Positions 35,596-46,142 of a stretch of 64,000 nt of DNA are shown piece by piece. The number at the start of each line of letters is the position of its first letter. Within the stretch, counting starts at the first letter, position 1. The notes under the pieces were generated by a model, which did not search any database, had not been told where the DNA came from, and was given only the letters and a program-made list of their open reading frames with translations. Made by a program: the position numbers and the translations under genes. Origin of the DNA: Acetivibrio cellulolyticus CD2 (GTDB taxonomy: Bacteria; Bacillota; Clostridia; Acetivibrionales; Acetivibrionaceae); the NCBI RefSeq assembly GCF_000179595.2, contig NZ_JH556658.1, forward strand, positions 1 through 64,000. Reading direction: 5' to 3'.

Positions 35596-36777
35596 ATGGA
35601 CAAAAAAAAGATTAGTTTGTTAATAATTTTAATATGCGTTTTTCCCATGATGTTTACATCATGTATACAGCAAACTGAGATAGACAAATTAATATTTGTA
35701 AGGGCTGTTGCATTGGATAAGCCAGATACTGAAAGCGGGGTAAAAATTACAGTTGAATCTGAAAGCAGTTTACCAACTACAGGAAAGGGAGAAACTCAGA
35801 AAAAAGCCTTGAAATTACATGCCGAGGGTAAAACTATATTTGATGCGGACAGGAACTTTTCACTCTATGCAGAGAGAGATATTTTCTGGGGACATGCTAA
35901 ATATATTTTACTTGGTGAAAAGGCAGCTAAGGAGGATGTTTTAAAGTATCTTGATTTTTTTATAAGAAATCATGAAAACAGGTTAAACACAACTGTTGCT
36001 GTTGCCCGTAATCAAAGTGCGAGCAATTTATTGGAATTAACTGGCACAGGTGTTACTCATAAAAAAATAGCCAGTTTATTCGACAATGCCGGAAAACTTT
36101 CTGTATCAAGAGAAATTCTGCTTTCGGAATTCATTGAGAGATTAAACAGCAAGTATTCTTCAGCATATCTTCCATGTATCAGCCTTATAAAAAATACAGA
36201 AGAAATTGGAAGTCATGAAAGTGAAGATCATTTGTCTCTTGATGGATTTGCTATTTTCAAGGGAAAAAAACTTTTGGATTTTATAACAGATAAAGAAGCC
36301 AGAGGACTGAATTGGATAAATGGCGATGTAAAAAGCACCATAATTGTTGTAAAGGACAAGAAAGAAAATAATATTTCCCTTGAAGTTATTGGACAGGATG
36401 TAAATATCAAAACAAGCATAAAAGACGATATTCCATCTATTAAAGTCAAGGTTTCAGTAGAAAGCAATATTGGAGAACTTGAAGGACAGGTCGACGTTTT
36501 TGATAAACAGTCCTTAATGCAGCTGGAAAAGCAGCAGAACGATATCATTAAAGATGAGCTGGAGAGTGTTATAACTTTTGCAAAAGAAAACAACGTAGAT
36601 ATCTTCGGATTCGGGGATAAAATATTTCACCAGCACCCTGTCAAATGGGAGCGTATAAAGGATAACTGGAATGAAATATTTCCGGAACTCAAAATAGAAG
36701 TTGAGGTAGAATCAAAAATAAGCAGGGTGTACAACATTCAACAGCCTATACGGTATTGGGAGGAAAAAACAAAGTGA
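35596..36777 (+). CDS. gerC: Spore germinant receptor lipoprotein subunit C
   Basis: A 393-residue Ger(x)C-family protein. The N-terminal lipoprotein signal ends in FTSC (Cys at about residue 22), so the protein is anchored to the outer leaflet of the spore inner membrane. The family layout with an N-terminal domain (RAVALDKPD, WGHAKYILLGEKAAKE) and a C-terminal domain ending ERIKDNWNEIFPELKIEVEVESKI is clear. It follows the A subunit by 12 nt and overlaps the D-like gene by 4 nt. Needed with A and B for receptor function in known systems. Confidence 0.93.
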   Translation: MDKKKISLLIILICVFPMMFTSCIQQTEIDKLIFVRAVALDKPDTESGVKITVESESSLPTTGKGETQKKALKLHAEGKTIFDADRNFSLYAERDIFWGHAKYILLGEKAAKEDVLKYLDFFIRNHENRLNTTVAVARNQSASNLLELTGTGVTHKKIASLFDNAGKLSVSREILLSEFIERLNSKYSSAYLPCISLIKNTEEIGSHESEDHLSLDGFAIFKGKKLLDFITDKEARGLNWINGDVKSTIIVVKDKKENNISLEVIGQDVNIKTSIKDDIPSIKVKVSVESNIGELEGQVDVFDKQSLMQLEKQQNDIIKDELESVITFAKENNVDIFGFGDKIFHQHPVKWERIKDNWNEIFPELKIEVEVESKISRVYNIQQPIRYWEEKTK

Positions 36778-36974
36778 TATTTTACGTTGTATTAATTGCT
36801 GCAATAAGTATATATGAAATAAGAATAATGATTAAGAGCAAATTAAAAAAAGAGATGGTGTTGTTTATAACTTTTGACATAATAGCCTTGAGCCTGGCGT
36901 GGATTTACAGCAAAAATCCCTATGGAATCAGTATTTCAGACAGCGTTTTAAGTATACTTGGAATAAAGCACTAA
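36774..36974 (+). CDS. Small two-TM germinant receptor D-type subunit
   Basis: A 66-residue protein with two hydrophobic helices (about 2-16 and 29-45) and a short soluble end. Small two-TM proteins encoded inside gerA-type operons of Bacillus have been described as D subunits that modulate receptor function. This one has that size, topology and position. I start it at GTG 36774, which overlaps the gerC stop (GTGA) and has GGGAGG upstream; the longer frame from TTG 36756 covers that site. Sequence similarity to the known D proteins could not be checked. Confidence 0.72.
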   Translation: MIFYVVLIAAISIYEIRIMIKSKLKKEMVLFITFDIIALSLAWIYSKNPYGISISDSVLSILGIKH

Positions 36975-36989
36975 AGAGGGAGAGAGTTT

Positions 36990-38081
36990 ATGCTTGCTTC
37001 AAAGGATAAAATATCAATCAGACAGGCAATGGTTATTTTTCTTGCCATAGCTTATTCACCTACCTTGAGATTTAGCCTTGTTGCCGGTGCAAAAGAGGCA
37101 AAACAGGCAGCATGGCTGGCTCCAATAATAACTCTATTTTTTGTTATTCCTGTAATATTTATCTTACACAGAATTTATAAAAAATATAAAGAGGCGTCTT
37201 TTATGGAGGTGATTGAAGATGTTTTCGGTACAGTAGCAGGAAAAACTATTACAGCTCTTTATATTATATTTCAGACATTTCAATTGGGTATAGTTATATA
37301 TAATTATGCTGATAAGTTTGTTTCTACTGCATATACACAATCTAACCAATTGGTATTTGTCGCGGTAATGTTATTTGTTGTAGCTTTTATCAGCAGAAAA
37401 AGCGGGATTTCCGTTCTGGCAAGAATGTGTGAAATATTAACACCGATTACTGCATTTGTTTTTTTGTTTTTAGCTATCCTGAGCTTAAAAGATGTAAAAA
37501 TAAGCAATATTACCCCTATAAGCTATTTGGATATTTTCCCGGCGTTTAAAGCAAATCTTATAATAATGAGCAATTGGTCGCTATTAATTTATATGTTTTT
37601 GTTTAGTAATTATATTAACAATAAGGAAAAAATTAAAAAGGTATGCAGCGTAACAATTTTGTTATCAACATTTTTAACTGTGCTTCTATTAGTTACAGGC
37701 ATTGGAATACTTGGAGCATCTACAATTGAATTATCACCTGTGCCTTATATAACGATGGTAAAGCAGATATCCGCCTTTGGGTTTTTAGAGAGACTAGAAG
37801 CTGTTGTGTTAAGTTTGTGGCTCTTTTCCGACTTTATAGGGATATCAATATTGATATTTATAGTATTAAATTTACTTAAGTCATTATTCAAGCTTTCGGA
37901 TACAAAACCTCTTATCGGCATATACTCAGTAATTTTATTCTTTATGGTAATGATGTTTGGGAGGAATACATTTGAAGTGCAAGCCTTAGGGTTTAGTATG
38001 ATTGTGCCGTTGAGTATTTTTTTCGGGTTTATAATGCCTGTTTTGGTCTTGGTGGTGGGAATGATCAGAAAGAAGGTATAA
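36990..38081 (+). CDS. gerB: Spore germinant receptor permease subunit B
   Basis: A 363-residue, ten-helix APC-type membrane protein of the endospore germination permease family. Family stretches include KISIRQAMVIFLAIAYSPT at the N-terminus, SGISVLARMCEILTPI, LKDVKISNITPISYLDIFP and ELSPVPYITMVKQISAFGFLERLEA. In receptors of this class B is thought to bind the germinant. Fifteen nucleotides after the D-like gene with AGAGGGAG upstream. A paralogue follows. Confidence 0.92.
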   Translation: MLASKDKISIRQAMVIFLAIAYSPTLRFSLVAGAKEAKQAAWLAPIITLFFVIPVIFILHRIYKKYKEASFMEVIEDVFGTVAGKTITALYIIFQTFQLGIVIYNYADKFVSTAYTQSNQLVFVAVMLFVVAFISRKSGISVLARMCEILTPITAFVFLFLAILSLKDVKISNITPISYLDIFPAFKANLIIMSNWSLLIYMFLFSNYINNKEKIKKVCSVTILLSTFLTVLLLVTGIGILGASTIELSPVPYITMVKQISAFGFLERLEAVVLSLWLFSDFIGISILIFIVLNLLKSLFKLSDTKPLIGIYSVILFFMVMMFGRNTFEVQALGFSMIVPLSIFFGFIMPVLVLVVGMIRKKV

Positions 38082-38124
38082 GGCTGTTCGCCGTCGCTAA
38101 AATACATTAGGGAAGGATGTTGGT

Positions 38125-39216
38125 ATGCTGGCTTCAAAGGAGAAAATATCAATCAGACAGGCAATGATTATTCTATTATGCGTAACTTATTCGCCTACTA
38201 TGAGGTTTGTTGCTTTTTCTGGTGTAGAAATTGCTAAGCAGGCAGCCTGGATCTCTCCAATAATATCTTTTGTTATTGTTATTCCTATAGTACTTATGCT
38301 GCACAGCATTTACAAAAAACATGAAAACCAGTCATTTACAGAGGTAATGGAAGATATTCTGGGCTCGGCAGCAGGAAAAATTGTCACAGTCTTTTATGCT
38401 GTATTTCTGACTTTTCTGTTTAGTACAACTTCATATATTAATGCAGATAAACTTGTGGCTACTGTATATCCTAATCAGAATATAATGATATTTATTGCTA
38501 TAGTTCTTTTTACTGCAGCTTTTATTACTAGAAAGGGCGGCATTGTGGTTATAGCTAGAATAAGTGAAATTATATTCATGCTTTTGGTTTCGATTTTTTT
38601 ATTTATATTAGTTCTGGCATTAAAAGACATAAATATAAGCAGGCTTACACCCATAAGTTATTTGGATATTTACCCTGCATTTAAAGCAAATATTGAAATA
38701 CTTGGAGTATGGTCATATTTACCTTTAATATTTCTATTTAGTAATTATATCAATAACAAGGAAAAGATCAAAAAGGCCTGTACCCTAACACTTCTGTCGT
38801 TGACTTTATTAACCATATTAATGTTTGTTGTAGCCATAGGATTACTTGGAGCATCTATACTTGAATTATCACCTGTGCCCTATGTTACGGCAGTAAAGCA
38901 GATATCTGTCTTTCAGGTTTTGGAGAGACTAGAGGCGGCGGAAATAGGCTTGTGGATATTGGCTGATTTTATATTGTCAGCAATTTTATTATTTACAGCA
39001 CTTAATGTATTTAAGTCATTATTCAAGCTCTCGGATATAAGACCACTTGCCGGTATTTATTCGGTTATTATATTCTTATTGGCATTAATGACGGGTAGGA
39101 ATGTATTTGAGGTGCAGTTTTTGGGATACAATATTATTTCCCTGATAAGCACTCTTTTCGGATTTATAATACCTGGTATAGTTTTTTCGGTGGGTAAGGT
39201 GAGGCGGAAGATATAG
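38125..39216 (+). CDS. gerB: Second germinant receptor permease subunit B'
   Basis: A 363-residue close paralogue of the preceding B subunit: same length, same start (MLASK-x-KISIRQAM) and same SYLDI-P-FKAN and ELSPVPY signatures, with changes mostly in the transmembrane segments. It is clearly a tandem duplication that has diverged. It could give a receptor with a second germinant specificity while sharing A and C. Forty-three nucleotides separate it from B, and it is the last gene of the operon. Confidence 0.92.
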   Translation: MLASKEKISIRQAMIILLCVTYSPTMRFVAFSGVEIAKQAAWISPIISFVIVIPIVLMLHSIYKKHENQSFTEVMEDILGSAAGKIVTVFYAVFLTFLFSTTSYINADKLVATVYPNQNIMIFIAIVLFTAAFITRKGGIVVIARISEIIFMLLVSIFLFILVLALKDINISRLTPISYLDIYPAFKANIEILGVWSYLPLIFLFSNYINNKEKIKKACTLTLLSLTLLTILMFVVAIGLLGASILELSPVPYVTAVKQISVFQVLERLEAAEIGLWILADFILSAILLFTALNVFKSLFKLSDIRPLAGIYSVIIFLLALMTGRNVFEVQFLGYNIISLISTLFGFIIPGIVFSVGKVRRKI

Positions 39217-39420
39217 TAAGGCATACATAAATATTATAGTTTGCTGCGGTAATACTATTTTCTGCTGTTTGCACAGCGCGGTAGCCATTTTTATGATTAA
39301 ATGCTTTATAATGAATCAGGAAATTCCAAATACAGCTTATATATATTATTGTTTGTTCCGATATATTTGTATAATTAATATGTATCGATAAAATGTAGAA
39401 TATGTGGAAGGTCGTGACAT

Positions 39421-40947
39421 ATGCTATCAAAGGTTAAGAGCTTTGGTCTCATGGGGATTGACGGATATGTTGTTATTGTCGAAACAGATATATCGAACGG
39501 TATCCCGTCTTTTGACATGGTTGGGCTTGGAGATACAGCAGTAAAGGAGTCCAAAGAACGTGTCCGTGCTGCTATAAAAAATGCAGGTCTTGAATTTCCA
39601 ATCAGAAGAATTACAGTCAATCTTGCTCCCGCAGATAAAAAAAAGGAAGGATCAGCTTTTGACCTGCCAATTGCAATTGGAATATTGGTTGCTACTGAGC
39701 AAATCAGTAATAGAAATATCGAAAGTTATGCTTTTATGGGGGAGCTCTCACTAGATGGAGAAATTAAAGCGGTTAAGGGTGTGCTTCCTATGGTAATTAG
39801 CGCAAAACAAAGCGGAATAGAAAATATTATTCTTCCTCTTGAAAATGCAGATGAAGCAGCGGTTGTGAATGGAATCAATGTGCTGCCGGCAAAAAACATT
39901 GTTGATGTAGTAAATCACCTAAATAGTGTTCGCAGAATAGATATACATAATATTGATATTAATGCACTGTTTGAAACATATATAGATTATGATGTAGATT
40001 TTGCAGATGTGAAAGGGCAGGAAAATGCCAAAAGAGCTCTTGAGGTTGCAGCCTCAGGGGGGCATAACTGTTTAATGCTTGGAAGCCCTGGCTGCGGTAA
40101 AACGATGATTGCAAAGAGATTGCCAACTATTCTTCCTTCCATGACTTTCGATGAAGCCCTAGAAGTAACCAAGATACACAGTATTGCCGGAACTTTGGCG
40201 GAGAAAACTTCTCTTGTTACTCAAAGACCATTCAGGGCACCGCATCACACTATATCAAATGTCAGCCTCATCGGTGGGGGAAAGTATCCTAAACCCGGTG
40301 AAATAAGCCTTGCACATTTTGGTGTATTATTTTTAGATGAACTTCCTGAATTTGATAAAGATGCACTGGAGGTATTAAGGCAGCCTCTAGAGGATGGTGC
40401 CGTCACAATTTCGAGGATTAATGCCACTTTTACATACCCTGCGAGGACGACTTTGATATGTGCTGCAAACCCTTGCAAGTGTGGGAATTATCTTGACGAA
40501 TCAAAGGAGTGCACATGTACCACAAAACAGATACAGCAGTACCTTGGTAAATTATCGGGCCCCTTACTCGATCGAATAGACATCCATATAGAAGTGGCTT
40601 CAGTTAAGTATAAAGATCTTGAAAGTCAGGAGCAGGGTGAAAAATCAAGCGTTATAAGGGAAAGGGTAAACAGAACAAGAAGGATCCAGCAGAAAAGATA
40701 TGAGGGATTGAATATTTATTCTAATGCAGAACTGACACCTATGTTAATAAAGAAGTACTGTAAATTAGATGATAAGTGTAAGGAAATATTAAAGAGCGCA
40801 TTTGACAGGCTTGGTTTAAGTGCTCGTGCGCATAATAGAATTCTTAAGGTGGCAAGGACTATTGCTGATATGGATGAGAGTGAACAAATCCGTCAGGAAC
40901 ACTTGCTAGAGGCGATTCAGTATAGAAGTCTTGATAGAAAAATGTAA
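39421..40947 (+). CDS. comM: YifB/ComM-family Mg-chelatase-like AAA+ ATPase
   Basis: A 508-residue protein with an N-terminal Lon-type (ribosomal S5-like) domain (about 1-170, VRAAIKNAGLEFPIRRITVNLA), a Mg-chelatase AAA+ core with Walker A GSPGCGKTM (about 218-226), Walker B VLFLDELPEF, and the C-terminal CANPCKCGN/DRIDIHIEV and SARAHNRILKVARTIADM segments. Homologous ComM is a branch-migration helicase in natural transformation. Its position before dprA supports a role in handling incoming single-stranded DNA. GGAAGG lies upstream of the ATG. Confidence 0.92.
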   Translation: MLSKVKSFGLMGIDGYVVIVETDISNGIPSFDMVGLGDTAVKESKERVRAAIKNAGLEFPIRRITVNLAPADKKKEGSAFDLPIAIGILVATEQISNRNIESYAFMGELSLDGEIKAVKGVLPMVISAKQSGIENIILPLENADEAAVVNGINVLPAKNIVDVVNHLNSVRRIDIHNIDINALFETYIDYDVDFADVKGQENAKRALEVAASGGHNCLMLGSPGCGKTMIAKRLPTILPSMTFDEALEVTKIHSIAGTLAEKTSLVTQRPFRAPHHTISNVSLIGGGKYPKPGEISLAHFGVLFLDELPEFDKDALEVLRQPLEDGAVTISRINATFTYPARTTLICAANPCKCGNYLDESKECTCTTKQIQQYLGKLSGPLLDRIDIHIEVASVKYKDLESQEQGEKSSVIRERVNRTRRIQQKRYEGLNIYSNAELTPMLIKKYCKLDDKCKEILKSAFDRLGLSARAHNRILKVARTIADMDESEQIRQEHLLEAIQYRSLDRKM

Positions 40948-41145
40948 GGAATCAATTATGCTACCAGCTTTTCACCAAAAAGACTATAATTTTATCCTGA
41001 TTCTAAAATCAATGAAAAAAAATAATTCTCATCGTTGTTATAATTTATATAATTTGTTATATTTATATTTGCGCTGTAAAGATTTCTGAAATAATGGACG
41101 ATATGTTATCGAGAAATATACTTTTATTGACAAGGGGTTTTTTAA

Positions 41146-42255
41146 ATGCACGATAATATGGAATATTGGGTTTGGCTTGGTTCCATACCTGGAATCGGTG
41201 CAGTAAAAAGTAAAAAGCTGCTTGATTTTTTCGAAGATCCTTATAATGTCTTTACAGCCAAGGAGCTAGATTTTGCTTCTTTTTCATTTTTGAGCCGGAC
41301 AGATGTTGAAAATTTGGTGAATAAAGGCAATAAAGAGAAAGTAAAGAAGCATATTGAAAATATTAATGCAAATGATATAAAAATAGTAACAATTAAAGAT
41401 GAAAATTACCCGGAATATTTGAAGAACATTTATGATCCGCCTATTACACTGTACATGAAGGGAAATATGACAAAACAAGAAAAGTATCTTGCAGTGGTTG
41501 GATCAAGAAAAGCTACCTCATATGGGTTAAATATGGCTGAAGTTGTGTCTCGAGAGCTTTCAAGGTGCGGTATAACTGTTGTAAGTGGCATGGCAAGAGG
41601 AATCGACACGTTTGCACACAAAGGGGCTTTGAGTGTTGGGGGAAAAACTGTAGCTGTTCTAGGTTGTGGACTTGACATAGTGTATCCTTATGAGAATAAA
41701 AAGCTTATGGAAAATATAATTGAAAATGGGGCTTGTTTGTCAGAGTTTTTACCCGGAACTCAGCCTGTTGCGGGTAATTTTCCTGCAAGAAACAGAATTA
41801 TCAGCGGTATATCTATGGGCGTGATAGTAATTGAAGCAGGGGAACGCAGCGGGTCGCTTATTACAGCAAATTTTGCATTAGAACAGGGACGCGAAGTGTT
41901 CGCATTGCCTGGTAATGTAAACAGCCTTAATAGTACCGGAACTAATAAACTGATTAAAGAAGGAGCCAAAATGGTTACTTCCTTAGAAGATATATTAGAA
42001 GAAATTGGTGCATATTTTAATGATAATAACAAGGATTCCTTTACAAAAAAGCTTAAAGATGATAAATTGCTAAAGGGACTTGATAAAGATGAAGTGAAAA
42101 TTGTGGAATGTTTGAAATTAGAGCCAACGCATATTGATATTATAGCCAATAAAACTGGTTTAAATATTAAAGTAATAAATTCAGTAATTGTAATGCTGGA
42201 GTTAAAAGGGCTTGTCGAACAGCTTCCAGGAAAGGTGTATAAGTTAAAGTTGTAA
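41146..42255 (+). CDS. dprA: DNA processing protein DprA
   Basis: A 369-residue protein that loads RecA on incoming single-stranded DNA. N-terminal helix-hairpin-helix (about 5-60, GSIPGIGAVKSKKLLDFF); Rossmann core (about 105-290) with AVVGSRKATSYG, SGMARGIDTFAHKGAL, GCGLDIVYP and the VIEAGERSGSL stretch; and a C-terminal winged-helix domain (about 310-369). Complete and of normal length. CAAGGGG precedes the ATG. Followed by topA on the same strand after a 300-nt gap. Confidence 0.95.
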   Translation: MHDNMEYWVWLGSIPGIGAVKSKKLLDFFEDPYNVFTAKELDFASFSFLSRTDVENLVNKGNKEKVKKHIENINANDIKIVTIKDENYPEYLKNIYDPPITLYMKGNMTKQEKYLAVVGSRKATSYGLNMAEVVSRELSRCGITVVSGMARGIDTFAHKGALSVGGKTVAVLGCGLDIVYPYENKKLMENIIENGACLSEFLPGTQPVAGNFPARNRIISGISMGVIVIEAGERSGSLITANFALEQGREVFALPGNVNSLNSTGTNKLIKEGAKMVTSLEDILEEIGAYFNDNNKDSFTKKLKDDKLLKGLDKDEVKIVECLKLEPTHIDIIANKTGLNIKVINSVIVMLELKGLVEQLPGKVYKLKL

Positions 42256-42555
42256 GGAATGGCGAATATTTCCTTATCGTTTTTGCATGACTGTATGGCA
42301 TAAAATAAGCCTTAAGCAAAAACAATAGATGAAGTTATATTTAATTCAAAATTTAATTGGCCTTAATGCCTAAGATATTTTTATTGTAATATGCCAATAC
42401 ATAATATTATAATATAGTAATTGAGTATATAAGTTTTAATTTAAAAATTAGATTTGAGCAGTTTATATAAAGATAAACCTTATTCGGAAGTATTTGGAGA
42501 TGTAAAGAATAAGAATTTTGCAAAGAATGTAGACAAACATGACTGGAGGAAAAAG

Positions 42556-44661
42556 ATGGCTGATAAGTTAGTTATTGTTGAGTCACCTGCAAAAGCGCAC
42601 ACAATTGGAAAGTTTTTGGGCAAGGATTATAAAATAGTAGCTTCTGTAGGGCATGTGAGGGATTTGCCAAAAAGTCAGATTGGTATAGACATTGAGAATG
42701 ATTTTGAACCTAAGTATATCACTATCAGAGGAAAGGGAGACGTTATTTCCAAGTTGAAGAAGGAAGCCAAAAGTGCAAAAAAGATCTATCTGGCGACCGA
42801 CCCTGATAGAGAAGGTGAAGCTATTTCATGGCATTTGGCCCATTTATTGAATATAGATAATTCTGAGAAGTGCAGAGTTACATTTAATGAAATTACCAAG
42901 AATGCTGTTAAAAATGCTATCAAGGAGCCTCGGGAAATTGACCTCGATCTTGTTGATGCCCAGCAGGCCAGAAGAATTTTGGATAGGATAGTTGGTTATA
43001 AGATAAGCCCTATATTATGGAAGAAGGTCAAGAAGGGACTTAGTGCAGGTAGAGTTCAATCAGTCGCTACAAGATTAATTTGTGATAGGGAAGAAGAGGT
43101 AGAGAACTTTATACCTGAAGAGTATTGGACTATTGATGCCAAACTCGAAAAGAAGGGTGGAAAAGGTTCTTTTGATGCCAAATTTTACGGAACTGGCGGC
43201 AAAAAGGTAGAATTAAAAAATGAAGATGATGTAAAAAAGATACTTGATAATATAAAAGATAAGCCATTTATTGTACAAAAAATTAAAAAGGGTGAAAAAA
43301 AGAAGTCTCCTGCACCACCTTTTATTACCAGCACTATGCAGCAGGAGGCTGCAAGAAAACTGGGTTTTACAACCAAGAAAACTATGATTGTAGCACAGCA
43401 GCTCTATGAAGGTGTTGAAATAAAAGGAGTTGGAGCAATCGGTCTTGTCACTTATATCCGTACCGATTCTACAAGAATTTCTGCTGAAGCACAGCAGGAT
43501 GCTTTAAATTTTATAAAGGAAAAGTACGGTCAAAAGTATGTTCCGGAAGAAAAACGTGTATTTAAAAATAAATCTGCTTCGCAGGACGCGCATGAGTGTA
43601 TAAGACCTTCACAGGTTACAATGGAACCGGATTCAATTAAGGATTCGCTTACAAAGGAGCAATATAAACTCTATAAGCTTATCTGGTCCAGATTTGTTTC
43701 AAGCCAGATGTCTTCAGCGGAGTATGATACAATAAATACCGATATAACAGTAGGTGACTATACTTTTAGAGCGAATGGGCAAATTTTAAAATTCCAGGGT
43801 TTCATAGTTTTATACTTAGAAGGCAAGGATGAGGAAGGCGAAGAAGGAGAAAACAATGTACCTGACCTTGTTGAAGGTGAAGAGGTAAAGCAGAAAAAAA
43901 TAGATCCCAAGCAGCATTTTACTCAGCCGCCTCCAAGATATACCGAAGCTAGTTTGGTAAAGACTCTTGAAGAAAAGGGTATAGGCAGGCCGAGTACTTA
44001 TGCTCCTACAATTACAACTATACTTGCAAGGGGCTATGTTGTTAAGGATGCCAAGACTTTGCTGCCTACAGAATTGGGTAAGATAGTTAACGACATCATG
44101 AAAAATTATTTTCAGGATATAGTTGATATAGAATTTACAGCCCAGTTAGAAAAGAAACTCGATGATGTTGAAGAAGGTTTCAAAAAATGGGTAGATGTAA
44201 TGAAGGGGTTCTATCCGCAGTTTGCTGTTGTTTTGCAGGAAGCAGAAGCACAAATCGGAAATGTTGAAGTTCCGGATGAAGTTACAGATGAAATATGTGA
44301 GAAATGCGGAAGAAATATGGTCATAAAGATGAGTAGGTATGGAAAGTTTCTGGCATGTCCGGGATTTCCGGAATGCAGAAATGCAAGGCCTATTCTTGAG
44401 GAGACTGGAGTTAATTGTCCCAAATGTGGTGGAAAGGTATATATCAAGAAGTCTAAAAAGGGTAAAAAGTATTTGGGTTGCGAGAATAATCCTACCTGCA
44501 GTTTTATGAGTTGGGATATGCATTCTAAAGAGATGTGCCCACAATGCGGAAACTTTTTGCTTAAGAAGTTCTCAGCTAAGAAAGCCCATTATAAATGCAG
44601 TAATGAGACTTGTGATTTTACAAAAGTTGAAGAGAGTAAGAAAGACGAAGAACAGGAATAA
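42556..44661 (+). CDS. topA: DNA topoisomerase I (type IA)
   Basis: A 701-residue enzyme that relaxes negative supercoils by single-strand passage. N-terminal TOPRIM (KLVIVESPAKAHTIGKFLG; DPDREGEA metal site), central domain with catalytic Tyr300 in TYIRTDSTR, GRPSTYAPTI loop, and three C-terminal four-cysteine zinc fingers (from about residue 577: CEKCGRNM, CPKCGGKV, CPQCGNFL). The start is at 42556, behind TGGAGGA; the frame open from 42454 is upstream sequence. The acidic stretch near residue 435 (KDEEGEEGE) is a loop insertion. trmFO follows after 26 nt, a linkage common in Firmicutes. Confidence 0.96.
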   Translation: MADKLVIVESPAKAHTIGKFLGKDYKIVASVGHVRDLPKSQIGIDIENDFEPKYITIRGKGDVISKLKKEAKSAKKIYLATDPDREGEAISWHLAHLLNIDNSEKCRVTFNEITKNAVKNAIKEPREIDLDLVDAQQARRILDRIVGYKISPILWKKVKKGLSAGRVQSVATRLICDREEEVENFIPEEYWTIDAKLEKKGGKGSFDAKFYGTGGKKVELKNEDDVKKILDNIKDKPFIVQKIKKGEKKKSPAPPFITSTMQQEAARKLGFTTKKTMIVAQQLYEGVEIKGVGAIGLVTYIRTDSTRISAEAQQDALNFIKEKYGQKYVPEEKRVFKNKSASQDAHECIRPSQVTMEPDSIKDSLTKEQYKLYKLIWSRFVSSQMSSAEYDTINTDITVGDYTFRANGQILKFQGFIVLYLEGKDEEGEEGENNVPDLVEGEEVKQKKIDPKQHFTQPPPRYTEASLVKTLEEKGIGRPSTYAPTITTILARGYVVKDAKTLLPTELGKIVNDIMKNYFQDIVDIEFTAQLEKKLDDVEEGFKKWVDVMKGFYPQFAVVLQEAEAQIGNVEVPDEVTDEICEKCGRNMVIKMSRYGKFLACPGFPECRNARPILEETGVNCPKCGGKVYIKKSKKGKKYLGCENNPTCSFMSWDMHSKEMCPQCGNFLLKKFSAKKAHYKCSNETCDFTKVEESKKDEEQE

Positions 44662-44687
44662 TGTGATTTTAGGGAAAGGTATAGAAA

Positions 44688-46016
44688 ATGTCTGATTATA
44701 TAAATGTAATAGGTGCTGGGCTGGCAGGATGTGAAGCTGCCTGGCAGATAGCAAAAAGAGGGATAAAGGTAAGGCTTTATGAGATGAAGCCCCAATCCTA
44801 TTCGCCGGCTCACCATCTTGAAACTTATGCTGAGCTTGTATGCAGCAACTCCTTGAGGTCTGACCAGCTTGAAAATGCTGTTGGGCTTTTGAAAGAAGAG
44901 ATGAGACTCCTTGATTCAATAATTATGACGTGTGCCGATGCAACAAGAGTTCCTGCAGGTGGAGCATTAGCTGTTGACAGGAGTAAATTTTCACAGATGG
45001 TTACTGACTTGATGCGTGAAAATGAGAACATTGAAATTATCAATGAAGAGGTAAAAGATATTCCTACAAATGGAGTTACAGTTGTAGCATCAGGGCCGTT
45101 GACTTCAGAGGATTTGTCAAAGAGCTTAATGAGTTTGATCGGAGAGGAATACCTTCACTTTTTTGATGCAGCAGCTCCAATTGTTTCTTTTGAGTCTATT
45201 AATATGGACAAGGCTTATAAGGCTGCCAGATATAACAGGGGTACAGAGGACTATATTAACTGCCCAATGAATAGGGAAGAGTATGATAAGTTCTGGAATG
45301 AGCTTATTAATGCAGAGCTTGCAGAAGTTAAGGATTTTGAAAAAGAAGTGGTGTTTGAGGGTTGTATGCCTGTTGAAACTATGGCAAAAAGAGGTGTAGA
45401 TACTCTTAGGTTTGGTCCGCTAAAACCTGTAGGTCTTGTTGATCCAAAGACCGGAAATGAAGCGTATGCTGTAGTACAATTGAGACAGGATAATACAGAG
45501 GGAACACTCTTTAACATCGTAGGATTTCAAACCCGCTTAAAATGGCCGGAACAAAAGAGGGTTTTTGGTCTGATTCCAGGACTAGAAAATGCCGAATTTG
45601 TTAGATATGGAGTAATGCACAGAAATACTTTCATAAACTCACCAAAAGTTCTTGAAGCTTCTTACAGAATGAGAAAATATCAAAACCTATACTTCGCAGG
45701 CCAAATGACCGGAGTTGAGGGATATGTAGAATCTGCATCTTCAGGATTGGTTGCAGGAATTAATGCTGCTATGAATTTTCTTGGAAAGGAAGATGTTTTA
45801 TTTCCTAGAAGTACTGCAATTGGTGCATTGAGTAATTATATTTCTGACCAGAATGTAAAAGATTTTCAGCCAATGAATGTCAACTTTGGTTTGATGGAGG
45901 GCCTTAATGTTAGAATTCGTGATAAAAGGAAGAAAAACTTCGAGATAGCTACAAGGGCTCTAAACATAATCAAAGATATCAAAGATCAACCAAATTTCGG
46001 TATTCACCTGTTTTAG
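44688..46016 (+). CDS. trmFO: tRNA (uracil-54) methyltransferase, folate/FAD-dependent (TrmFO)
   Basis: A 442-residue flavoprotein that makes m5U54 in tRNA with methylene-tetrahydrofolate. FAD motif [17 protein letters not shown] at the N-terminus, [10 protein letters not shown], and [12 protein letters not shown] with the conserved Cys, then [15 protein letters not shown] near the C-terminus. Complete. A weak GGGAAAGG lies 6-13 nt upstream. Follows topA closely; hslUV and codY, which often follow in related genomes, are absent and a hairpin block comes next. Confidence 0.96.
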   Translation: MSDYINVIGAGLAGCEAAWQIAKRGIKVRLYEMKPQSYSPAHHLETYAELVCSNSLRSDQLENAVGLLKEEMRLLDSIIMTCADATRVPAGGALAVDRSKFSQMVTDLMRENENIEIINEEVKDIPTNGVTVVASGPLTSEDLSKSLMSLIGEEYLHFFDAAAPIVSFESINMDKAYKAARYNRGTEDYINCPMNREEYDKFWNELINAELAEVKDFEKEVVFEGCMPVETMAKRGVDTLRFGPLKPVGLVDPKTGNEAYAVVQLRQDNTEGTLFNIVGFQTRLKWPEQKRVFGLIPGLENAEFVRYGVMHRNTFINSPKVLEASYRMRKYQNLYFAGQMTGVEGYVESASSGLVAGINAAMNFLGKEDVLFPRSTAIGALSNYISDQNVKDFQPMNVNFGLMEGLNVRIRDKRKKNFEIATRALNIIKDIKDQPNFGIHLF

Positions 46017-46085
46017 TGTCAAATGAGGTAATTGTTTGACCTGAGCAATTAAAATCAGCTGCCGAAAGCTTGAAAATTTTGAAGT

Positions 46086-46109
46086 AAAAATGCCATGGAT
46101 GGCATTTTT
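46086..46109 (+). terminator. Terminator after trmFO
   Basis: AAAAATGCC (46086-46094) pairs with GGCATTTTT (46101-46109) across a 6-nt loop; the stem runs into the T-tract. Confidence 0.75.
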
Positions 46110-46110
46110 A

Positions 46111-46141
46111 GCGTCTCAGGGACAGGATTTCCCATAGACGC
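46111..46141 (+). other. Hairpin between two terminators
   Basis: GCGTCT (46111-46116) pairs with AGACGC (46136-46141), and inside it GGGA pairs with TCCC. No gene lies here. With its neighbours it forms three consecutive hairpins. Confidence 0.6.
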
Positions 46142-46142
46142 G

